Assembly (NCBI GenBank): GCA_039818165.1
Contig: JBCBUL010000004.1
Span: forward strand, 62,001-126,000
Direction: 5' to 3'
Length of the DNA: 64,000 bases
DNA from: UBA5336 sp039818165
GTDB taxonomy: Bacteria; Pseudomonadota; Alphaproteobacteria; Caulobacterales; Hyphomonadaceae
How positions within the stretch are numbered: the first letter of the stretch is position 1; each line of letters starts with the position of its first letter. The translations under genes and the position numbers were made by a program. This document shows, piece after piece, positions 51,679-63,600 of this stretch. A model generated the notes under the pieces. That model did not search any database. It was not told the origin of the DNA and saw only the letters and a program-made list of their open reading frames with translations.

Positions 51679-54600
51679 CTAGCCAAGACCTGCCCAGTCT
51701 GTGTCGTCCAGCGTCCAGCTGGAAAGCTCATCGAATTCAAACGGTGCGAAGCCATTATCGGTCGGTCGAACATCGAGGCTGGACATGCCCAGATCGATTT
51801 CACTGGCCGTCGACTGGTCCATATAGGCTTCCAGAACGCTCTCGGTGCCGAGCGCTGGCAACGCGTTGAAGTTGATCGCGTCAGCTTCAAGCAAGGCATC
51901 AACTCCCGTCGAATTTGCCGCCCCGGCCGTACCGGCTTCAGCATCGAGCGACGCGAAGTCGAACGCTTCGAGTTGAGAAGGCTGAGCTGCCGGTGCCTGG
52001 GCGCGGCCTCCACCGAGGTCCACAACGAAGGCTCCGGTTGCCGATGGCGTTGCGAGCATGGCCGCGTCGACACCCATGACAGGCTGCATCTCCAATCCTG
52101 CTCCGAACTGTACAGGCAGTTCGAACACCGGAACGTCGAAGGCGACTTCAACTTCTTCTCCGGTCGGCGCGACCTCTTCCTCAGACACCTCGATTGGTGG
52201 CGGCGGGATTGTGGCCGCAACCTCAAGCGCCGGAGCTTCTACGCCGTCTTGCACTTGGACCTCGGCAACAAACGTCACCGTGACCGACACTTCGCCGAGC
52301 AACTCACCGTTGCCACCACCGCTCGCGAAGACCTGGGCGCTGAAGGTCGCCGTGGATCCAAGCGCGCCGAGTGGTTCGCTATTGTAGTCGCCATTGCTGT
52401 CGTTGAAGAGCGCATAGGGAAGTCCGCCCTGGACTGTCAGCTGCTGTCCATCGAGGAACATGCGTGCGGACTTCGGTTCTCCCGGACCAGTGTAGATGGC
52501 CGCAATGTTGTACTGACCATCCGTCACCTCGTTGACGCCGATGACGTCTGTCGAGGACAGCGGGCGGATCAACACGTCGGTTTCTGGATCAACAAGCCAC
52601 AGCACCACAGGGCCTTCAGGTGGCGGAGGCGCTTCGCTGACTGTTACCGAGAAGGTTTGGCTAACGGCATTCTGGTCATCATCGGTCGCGGTGACCGTGA
52701 TGTCGTAGGTGCCTGGCGCCAGTCCGGCGGGCGCGGAGACCGTAGACCCGTTGACCGAGAAGCCTGCAGGCGCCGCGATGGAGATGGTGAGCGGGTCACC
52801 ATCGGCATCATCGAACGCATTCCCCGGAACCGTCAGGCTGAAGGCCTCTTCGTCGGTGATTGCCTGATCAGCGATGGCGACATCCACAACAGGCACGGTG
52901 CTTGTGTCGGGCAGGACCGTCAGAGTGAACGTATCCGAGGCTGTGAACTCTCCATCCGAGGCAGTCACCGTGATGTTGAAGGTTCCTGCAGCAGCCGGCG
53001 TTCCCGTGATGGACGTTCCGTTGAACGAGAGCCCCTGGGGCAGGCCGTTGGCTTGCAAGGCCAGTCCGTCATTGTCCGGATCGGTGAACACGTTGGACAC
53101 GTCGATGTCGACTGCTGCCCCCAGGGCGACGTCTTCATCGGCAACCGCGGTGCTCACAACAGGTGCCCGGTTCGGGATTTCACCTTCAGTGTAGGTCACG
53201 ACGAAGCTGGACGATGCGAGAAGTGGCCCATTGCCATTGTTCTGGGCGTAGATCTCAACGGTGATGTTCTGAACCGTCCCATCGGCCGGTGCATCGATCT
53301 CGTTGAAGTCACCTTTAGAGTCCGCGAACATGGCGTAAGGCACGCCGCTCTCGGTTTTCACCTGGCTACCATTCAGGAAGAACACCGCCGATTCATCACC
53401 GGTTCCGTTGAACTCCGCCTCGAGGTTGTACACACCCGACTGGATCTCAGCGAGGTTGACGACATCGTTTGCATCCAGCGCACGGATACGCTGGTCGGTC
53501 AGCGCATCGATCAGCCAAAGCGTCACATCGCCGGTATCAACAGGCTCGCTGACCGTAACATTGAACGTCTGGCTGACAGTGTTCAGGTCGTCATCAGTCG
53601 CCGTCACTGTGATGGGATAAGTGCCCACGGCTAGCCCGGCAAGTGCCGTCACCGTGGAACCGTTCACCGAAAACCCTGCAGGCGCAGAGATCGCAATGGT
53701 GAGCGTATCGCCATCGGCATCATCGAAGGCATTGCCCGGAACCGTGAAGCTGAATGCCTCATCGGTTTCGATGGCCTGGTCGGCGATCTCATTGGCCACG
53801 GTTGGCACCGTGTCACCCTCTGGCAGGACGATCAGCACGAAGACATCTGTCACCGTGGCCTGTCCGTCATTCGCCGTCACAGACACTGTGAAGGTGCCAA
53901 TTTCGGTTGGCGTCCCGGAAATGGTGCCGTTGTTGAGGCTCACGCCATTCGGAAGGCCCGAGACGGAGAAGCTCAGCCCGTCATTGTCTGCATCGCTGAA
54001 GACATTCGACAGGTCGATGTTGACCGCATTACCATCCTGGACATCGGCGTCGGGCAGTGCGTTGGCCACGACCGGAGGTGTGTTGCCTCCTCCCGTGGAT
54101 CCGCCCGTCGCAGAGATGTCCAGCGTCACCGAGATATGCTCGATGAAGCGTGTGCCCCCCTCGCCCGTGATCTGGAGGTTGATGATGTCACCGCCATTGA
54201 GCGGACCCTGGCTGGCGATAAGCTCGTTCACCAGGCTGGCAATGTCGGCCACGTTTTCAATCGTGGCTTCATCTTGCCAGGTGCCCGTGATGTCAGCTTC
54301 CACCGATCCCGGAAGGAAGTCCTTCCCGTTCTGGAAGTCGCCAGCCTCCTTGGTGTCCTCGACCTGGAAGGTGAGGGTCGCATCGCCGGAATGGGTCCGG
54401 TCGGACCGCCAGCTGATCAGCGCGCTTTCGACATTGGTCACGTTGGTAACGCCGTCTTCCACCGTCAGGCGGATCTGGATCGTCTTGTCCGTTTCCAGGT
54501 CGTTGGAGTTGATCGAGCTTCCCAGCTCGATGTCATCCTGCGCGCCGAGGGTCACAGCCTGGAAGTCCTGCTGTGCGCCCTGCTCTGCGATGATGATGTT

Positions 54601-57600
54601 GAAAGTCTGGCTCACAGAATTCTGGTCATCATCGGTGGCCACGATTGTGATCGGATAGCTTCCGAGTGGCAGGTTATCCGGCGCAGTGACGACACCGTTT
54701 TCGAACGTGAAGCCGGACGGTAGGCCTGGCGCCGTGAGGATCAGCGCATCACCGTCTGCATCATCGAATGCATTCGCCGGAATGGTGAAGGAGACACCAT
54801 TGCCCTGAATGATCGTCTGATCCGTAATCTCTACTACGACTTCAGGCTCAGTTGGTCCGGTCGGCACGAAATCCGAATCTGGAGCATTGAGACCGGGATT
54901 GCCGCCTTTGTTCAACTCGAAGAAATCGATGTTGAAGCCGGGCGAACGCCCCGCGATCTGGATTGTGTGGAACCCTGCTTCCAAGTCGAATACGGCGGAG
55001 AAGTTAGGCTCCTCCTCAGAAACGCTGTCCACCCCAGATGCAAAGCCGAACTGGCCGGTTGGGTTGCCGAAAACTTTGATGAAACCATCATTTGAAACCG
55101 CGTCAGTCTCATTCACAAGGAACTGTTCGGCGTCATCATCGATACGGAACCAAATGTCGTTGCGCGCATCACTCGGATCGGCGCTCTCACGGCCACCCCG
55201 AACGCGCAAGGTATACTCACCCGCTTCGCCTTCTGGAATGAAGATCTGGTAGGTCAGAATGCTGTCGGCCTGCGGCGCGTTTGGAGCGAGATCTCCATCG
55301 CCGAGGAACTCCCAGTAGTAGCTGCCTGAACCTTGGGCATCACCCAGTGAGCTTTCACCATCGGGTTGGTACACCCATGATCCGCCGGGATTTGTGCCCG
55401 CATTGATAGCGTTGGAGTCCTCAATCTGAATTTTGAAGCGGAAACCACCGCCTGTGTCGATACCCTCAAAGTAGCCACCGGGATCGACCTCGCCTGGCAC
55501 AACCGGCGTACCCGTTGGGTTGGTCAGGTAAACGGGATCAGAGACCGGGCCGAGCGCAACCTTGTCGACAACACTCGTATCGGTGGAGTCTACGATGACC
55601 GCAGCGGACACGGAGATCGGCTGGATGCCCGCATCCGGGATGTCCACATTTCCGGGGTCGTTGTTGTAGTCGAAGGCGTTGATCGGAACAGTCGCGGTTC
55701 CATCCGGGCCGATGACAACATCCACGGTCTGTACGTCGAAGGCATTATTGGCCTCGAACTCCGGATGCTGGGTCGCCAAACGGTTGGCCACAATGTCGGC
55801 AATGCCGCCATCGGGGTTCGTGACGGGGTTGAAGCCCTTGGTTAGCACCACCCGTACCGTTGCACCGGCCGGGCCATCGATTTCGATCACAGGCTCAGTT
55901 CCGCCGTAAACGGCGTTCGTGTCATTTGCGTCGAAGCCGTCCACGGTGGCGCTGACAGTTGGAGCACCGCGCCCTTCAACCGCTTCGCCGACGCTTCCTG
56001 CAAGCGAGCCATCTGAGTGGAGATACCCGGTGGCGGTGGAGCCATCGTCGAACACCACAGTGAACTTGGAGCCAATCAGCTCCGCACCCGAAACGCCACC
56101 GACATCCCAGCCGTCCAATGCGCCCGGGTCGACACCCAGGGGACCACCTTTGAGCAGGCCAGCGATGGAGTTCGGGTCCATGTCGCCAGAGAAGCCGACG
56201 AGTTCGCCATTCTCGAAGCCGCCGTCGCTGCCGTCAAACTTGATCAGCAGCCCACGGAAACCGCCGCTGGCGGGTAAGCCGCCGCCGGACGTATTTGCAA
56301 TCGGCTGACTGCCCGGCAAGAGATAGGTCTCCCCCGCCTCAAAGACCGCACCTGTGCCATTTCCGCTCTCGGAATTGACTGCAAACGCTTTCGCCGACGT
56401 GTCCCCGCCTGTGCCGTCAAAGTCGAACACGCTATCGCCATAGAGGGCATTTCGCACATCGATGAAGACCGCGGCCACCTGCTTTTCACCGGTGTTGGTC
56501 AGCTCGAAGCTATTGGCTCCGAAGTTAGATGAGCGGACGTTGTTCACGCCATCCATGACGGTGAGGATTACCGATCCGGTATCGCCCGCGCCGTATTGGC
56601 CGTCATTATCGACGCCATCAAGGTTTGCGAGGATATCGTCGACGGGGTCGACATCCTGGCGGGAGAACTCGACCGGCGCACCTGCTGCGTTCGCATTGCC
56701 AAGCGTATCTGCCAACGTATCGGCGGCGAGTGACGCGGTGAACAGCGTTCCGCCCCAACCACCGGCGGGCGCTGCGTAGGTGTAGGTGTACACGCCGCCG
56801 CCCAGGTCAACGACTGCAGGTGTTCCGAAGACGTCTCCGTCATCGTTGGAGGTGAGCAACAGCTCGTCTCCATCAATCGTTGCGAAGTCGACACCCGTGT
56901 CATCGGCATAGGTCACCGTGACCACGAGCGGCGCATTGGCGTTGGCAGGACCGTCGCTTTCGATGACCGCGTCCGGGCCGTCCGTATCGAGGTTGCCATC
57001 GGTGAGCGACAGGCTCTCGACACTGACTGTGAACGCTTCATCCGGTCCACCCGTCTGGGTGTGAGTGACACCAAAGGCTGGCACATCGCCGCTGCCTTGG
57101 ATGGCGTCAAACAAATCTCCAGACGTAAGCGTCTTCGTGCCAATTGTTCCGGAGCTTACCACGGCGCCGGTTTCATCGAACGCTACATAGCTGCCTGTGA
57201 AGATCACCTCTGTCGCCGTGACCAGCGTGTCCACCGTCAGCTCAACCGAGGCATAGCTGCTAGCAGTTAGATCGATGGGATTGGCTTTAATGTCAGGGCC
57301 GTCGAAGCCTGCATCGTCAGTCTTGCCGGACAGTTCAAACAAGGCGCCCGGCGACCCTGCGACCAATTTCAGGAAATTGCCGCCATCGGTCGCAATCAGC
57401 AAGCCATACTGTTCGAAGCTGGACGGCGCTTTATCGCCACCGAAGTATGGATTGTCGAACTTGCCGGTGAACGTGAACTCATCGCCGACTGACGCACCGA
57501 AGGTGAAGGCCGACGACGCATTGTTGGTGTCGGTCGCGCTCGATTCGATCTGCAGACGCTTACCGTTCGGCGTATCGACCACCTGCGCCCCGTTGTTGGT

Positions 57601-60600
57601 GGCATAGTCGAGCTCCTGAACAACACCGTCAAAGGTTGGGTTCACGCCTGTGAAGCCCGCAGCGAACGGCGAGTCGCCGGCCTCAAGTCCTTCGAAGCTG
57701 ATATCCACGCTTCCAACGGTCGGCAGGTCAACGCCCTGATTGGTGTCATCATAGGCAAACCGATCGGCGGCATTGGTAATGCCGTCCTGGTCGATGTCGT
57801 CGTCCTGATTGTTCAGGATGGTGTCCTGGTCGAAGTCTTCATCGAGGTTGGCGCCCGGAGTTGCCGGGTCCGCAATCGTGAAGTTGACCGGGGTTCCAGC
57901 AGCATTGGTGTTGGCAGCTGGAGAGGTGTCAGCCACGCTGGCTTCCACCAGAGCGACGGAGAAGCCCGAGCCGAGCCAACCGCCGTCAGGCGCGGCGAAC
58001 GTGTACGTTGCCGTGCCGTCCTGATTGTCGACAAAGGTCGGTGTCGGGATCACGTCGGCGACATTGTCAGACGTCAGTACAACTTCATCGCCGTCCAAAG
58101 TGGCCGGATCGACACTCGTATCGTCAGCAAATGTGGCTGTGACCACGATGTCGGAATTTGTGTCGATCACTGGATCTACGACCAGGGTCGCCGTTGGACC
58201 GGCCAGATCCAGATTGCCATCTGTGAGCGAGAGCTCGGACAGGCTGACCGGGAACGGATCGTCCGCCCCGCCCACTTGCGTGTGGCTGATGCCGAAGGCC
58301 AGAGCCGTGTCGCCAGCCTGGATCGCATCAAAGATTGGGCCGGATGTCAGCGTCATCGGCGCGAGCGCGCCCGTCTGCAGTGTGTTTCCGTCCGCATCCA
58401 GCGTCGTCCAGGTGCCGGTGAAGATGACTTCCGTCTCTGTGACTTCCGCATCAAGGTCCAGCTTGGTCGCCGCATGGGAGACCTTGTCGGCCAATGGGCT
58501 GAGCTTTGGCGGGTTGGCATCGTCCACATTGGCCGTCTTGCCGGACAGTTCGAAGTCTGCCCCCGGCGAGCCCGTCACGAACTTCACGAACGTGCCGCCA
58601 TCGATGCCGATGATCAGGCCATACTGCTCGAAGTCGGCAGGCGTTTCAGGGGTTTCCAGACCGTTGAAGTATGGATTGTCGAACGTGCCTGACAGCGTGA
58701 AGTCATCGCTGACCTTGGCGCCGAATGTGAAGGCCGCCTGGCCTTCATTCGTGTCGGTCGCGGAGCTTTCCACCACGAGGCGGTTGCCATTGTCCGTCGA
58801 GACAATCTGGGCGCCATTGTTCGTGGCATAGTCCAGCTCGACCGTGCCTGCGCTGAAGGCTGGCATGACGCCGGTGAAGCCCGCTTTGAAGGGCGAGTCA
58901 CCATCGGCGAGCCCCGCCAGATCGATGTTGATCGCGCCGATATCGCTGAGCTGCACATCACCATCATTGGCGTCATAGGCAAACCGGTCATCCGCGTTGG
59001 CCGTGCCGTCTTCGTCGATGTCGGTGTCTGCGGAATTGACCGCGCCGTCGTCGTCGAGGTCTTCGTCGAGATTGGCGCCGACTTCCGCGGACGTATCTTC
59101 GATGATCAGCGGTTCTGGAAGCGTCGCCGAGGACGCGTTGCCGAGCGTATCGAGAATAGCGCCTTCAACCAGCGTCACACTGAAGTTGCCAGGCGCAAAC
59201 CCTCCCACCGGCACAGCAAAAGTGAACGTGACTGTGTTGGTGTCGACATCGAACTCAAAGCTTGTGGCCGGCGTAATCACACCGCCTTCGTCTTCAATCA
59301 CGAGATCGGTCGGCTCGATGCTTGCTTCATCGATGCCAGTCTCGTCTGCGAGCACGACTGTGATCTGCAAGTCTTCCTGATTGCCAGTCGTGCCGCCCGT
59401 GGTGACCGTGGCGGTTGGTCCATCGGTCTCATTTCCAACAACCGCGAAGACCACCGGCGTGCTTGGCAGGGAGGCATTCCCGCCGAGGTCGGAGAGCCCC
59501 CCATCCACAAGCGATGCCGTGTAATCACCGGACGTCCATCCGTCGACCGGCGCATCGAAGATCACCTCGATTTGCAGGGTTGTCGGGTTCAGAACGATAC
59601 CCACAGGCGCAATAGTTCCATCCGGTCCTGTGAGGCTGAAGTCTTCGAGCGCCGCTGTTGAAACATCAAGCGCGCCAGCATCCTGGAAGTCCACGATCAC
59701 GCGGATTTCACTATCTGGATCTGCCGGACCGGTCGGCAGCAACACGACCTCTGGCGGAGTTACATCGTTCAGCTGAACGGTGAACGTGTCGGTGATGCTG
59801 TTGTTCTCTGGATCGCTCGCCGTCACGGTGACTTCGATGGACTGACCGGTGAGCTCGTCAGGCGCTGTCCCTGAAAGACCATTTTCGTCCAGCGTGATCC
59901 AATCCGGCAGCGGGCTGCCATCGGACAGGGTTGCCGTGGTCGTGACCAGACCGCCTTCTGGATCGGTGAAGGTGAACGGGATGGTGAAGGCCGCGCCCGC
60001 ATCCACTTCCAACAGATCTGGAATGTCATCTCCGGTTGGAGGCTCGTTGGCAGGTGTGTCGCCCGTGCGGGTGAAGGCCACCTTGTCGACGCGGACAAAC
60101 TCGCCGTCGCCTCGCAGGCCGGTTAACGAGAAGTCGTCGCCTTCCTCGATCAGGATATTCTTGAACTCGATGGTGCGCAGGTTTTCACCCTGTGCAGCGT
60201 TGCCGGGTCCATCATTGTCCCAGATCCAGCTGCCCACCGTCTCACCGCCAACGGCGATCGATGCGGTGGACTGGCCATCGCTCTCGTCGAAGTAGGTCAC
60301 CGCGATTGTGTACACGCCCGGTGTCACGCCTGCTGGCAGGTCAGTACTGACCGTGCTCTCCTCTTTGGAGTTCAAGCGGATCAAGGCGTTGTTCGAAGCA
60401 TCTCCTGCGCCCTGGGCGAAGAAGGCGCTATTGTCCAATCCGGTGAAGTCTTCCGCTTCCAGTTCAATTGGATCGGCGGTGACCGGAGGCTCTGGGTCAT
60501 CACTGACAATGGTCACTGCGAGCAGGTTCGCGTTCGGATCAATCGTTCCGCTCGTCGTCGATGTCAGCGTCAGGTTGAGCGCTTCGTCGGCCTCGAAGTC

Positions 60601-63600
60601 GGTGTCATTGAAGATTTCCAGGATCACCGCAGCGGTGTCCTCGCCGATATCGAACGTAACCTGGCTTTCCGGGATCGCGCGATAGTCTTCGTCGGCCTGA
60701 ACATCACCCGTGATTTCGAATGTGACCGTCGTTTGCTCTGTCGCTGCCTCAGAGAGTTGGATGGTCAGGGTCAGGCCATCCTCATTCTCTTCGAAGAGGG
60801 TCAATGCACCGGCCTGAACCAGCGAAACGATAACCGGCACAGGGATCACTGTAACCGTCGAAGCCGCGCTTTCGTTGGTGTTGCCTGCAGCATCGAAGAC
60901 CGATCCGGCGAGCAGAGTCACATCGAGCGTCTCCGCAGTCCAGCCGCCAGCCGGAGCGTCAGCGGAATAGGTCGCAATGCCGTTCAGGACATCAAAGTCT
61001 ACGAGCGCCGCGGTAACGGTCGTCGTGCCGTCGCTGATGGTCAGTTCGTCGCCATCAATCGAAGCCTCGTCGAGCGCCACATCGTCACTGAACACCACGC
61101 TGATCGCGGCAGCATCGAACGGCGTTGCCACATCCGTTGCAGGCTGGATGATGCCCGTTGGAGCCGTCAGATCCTGATCGTCCTCAGTGACACTGACAGA
61201 GCCCGTTGCGGCCGTTGAGTCGACCTCGAAACCCTCGTCCGTGATGGACAGGATTGTGACCTGAACAGTTTCAGTACCGTTGTCCTCATCGTCGTTCGGC
61301 GCACTCACAACCAGCTCGCCGACACCGTTGGCATCGAACTCCAGTGTTTCCGTGGTGACCTCTGCGTCGCCATCCCCAATCTTGACGGACACTTCTGCGG
61401 AAAGCGTTGCGCTTTGCGCTTCGGAAAGCTGGACCGCAAAGACCAACGCGGTAGCGCCAACGTCCCCGCTCTCTTCGACGGGATCGAGATCCGAAATGGA
61501 GACCAATACGGGCTCAGGCACCTCGACCGTTGCAGATGTGCTGCCCGCCGCAATCGGATTGCCAGCGAGGTCCGTCACGGAAGCTGCCGCAAGCGAGGCG
61601 GTAAACTCGCCATTTTCCCATCCGCTAACCGGCGGCGTGAAGGTGTATGTGGCCACACCGGTTTCAACGTTGAAGTCGAAGTCGCTGGCGATCAGATCGG
61701 TGACACCTGGGCCACTGAGCAAGACGTCGCCTGGTGCGACGGTCTCGACTTGGAGCGCCACATCGTCGGTGATCGTGACTTCGACGATGATCGGCGCGTC
61801 CGCATCCGTAATCGTGTCGATCTGCGCGAATACAGCAACCGGCGCTGTGGTGTCCGGTGCAGCTTCCACGTTTAGGGTGATCTCAACCGTGGCGGCTTCG
61901 GCTTCAGCGATGTCCGTGGCCCCAACTGTGATGGTGTAGCTGCCTTCGGCTAGTGTGGCCGGGACGGTGACGGTCGTACCATCGATTGTAATCGATGGAT
62001 CGGAGGCCGAGAGCACTGGCGTAACCACATCCCCGACATCGACATCATCGAATGTCAGGAACGGCGCGAGATCGATGACCGTTTCCTCGCCCGCCGTAGC
62101 CGTCGCGGTGTCCGTGGTGCTCTCAACTGTCGGTGCATCGTTGGTGTTGTTGACGGTCAGGTCGAAGAGCGCGTCCACACTCTGTCCGGCCGCATCCGTC
62201 GCCGTCACTTTCACGGAGACCGTGCCCACATCATCATTCTCGGGCGTGCCGGAGAAGGCCCCAGTATCTGCATCAAATGAAAGCCAGGCTGGAAGCGCTG
62301 TGTCGTCGGCCAGCGTCGCCGCAAGCGTCAGATTCTCCGCACCGCCATCATCGGCAAAGGCATCTGCGGGGACCGTGAAGTCATAAAGGGCGTCTTCGTC
62401 GGTCGATTGGGCCGCAATGCCCTGATCAATTGTTGGTTCCTCGTCTACCGGATCAGCGATCTTGACCACTTCAATGGCTTTCAAGGCTGAGCGCTGGTTG
62501 TCCAGTTGAGAAATGGCCTCAATGTCTAGGATGCCATCTTCGCTGACCACAACCTGAACCGTGCGCATGAACGCACCCTTCGGCCCGGCAATCGCGATCT
62601 GGTCAATATTGTCCAGGGCCGGATCAACCGTGCCCTCGACGGCCACGTCCATGACGCGCCCATTGACGGCATCGACGCCGCCAAACAGTTCGGCGAAGAA
62701 CAGGCGCACTTCGACTGTGGTGCCCGCTTCGACAGGGAACTCGTAGGTCAGATTTGTCGTGTCTTCAGGGTCTGGATCGCTGCGCTCTGTGTTGAAGATA
62801 ATAAGCGGCGTATTGGCCAGCACACTGGCATCCGGGAGGATTGGGCCTGGGTGCGCGCTGCCATTGTTGCCATCGTAGAGGTCACCTGTGTTGGTAGAGT
62901 TCGCCACAAGGTATGGGCTGTTGCCCGCCGCACCCGTAATCCCCGTGTCGGCTGTCCAGGCTGGACCATCATCGATGGCCGCCACTTCAGGCCCGCCTAC
63001 ATTGACCCGGAACAGGACATCGCCGGCCGGCGGGATAACGGTATCATCCTCGGTGACCGTGCCCGTCGCGGAGTCTGCCGTTGTATCCACCTCAAAACCA
63101 GGCGTTTCGATGGAAACGAGCTCGAGCGTAATGTCATCATCGCCCGTATCGACGTCATCATTGTCGACCGGCACAATGAGCGTGCCAGCACCCGTGGCGT
63201 CGAAAGCCACGGTGAAGGTCTCAAGGGTCGGCTCGGCACCATTGATCGAGACATTGGCCGTGATTTCGAGGCTTGCCTCTGCAGCTTCGGAGAGTTGGAG
63301 CGCGAAGTTCACATCTGTTGTGCCTTCGTCTCCCGACTCCTCGATCGGTGCGGCATCGGACACTGACACCAGTACTGGAGGCGCCTCCAGTGCGGTGACT
63401 TCGACATACTGGTAGGAGACATCATATGTCGAAGGCGAGCTGCCGCCGGTCGACGTCTGAATGACACCCACACCAAGCGGCGCGCCAGATTCCACCAGTG
63501 TTTTCAGGTTGTTGCCCTGGGACGGCAGGTCGATGAGCGTGATTGTTCCGACCGTCTGATCGGGAGCGCCGATCACATTACCGAAAGCGTCGTAGAAGGT

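Noticed and set aside
51973..53634. 553-codon plus-strand ORF opposite the giant gene, and several similar ones up to 62 kb
   Set aside because: Composition is Arg/Cys-rich shadow translation of the repetitive giant gene; no domain resemblance.
52263..59079. Assembly duplication as the cause of the internal repeats
   Set aside because: The copies differ at many positions throughout, and the frame is intact, so the repeats are genuine old duplications.
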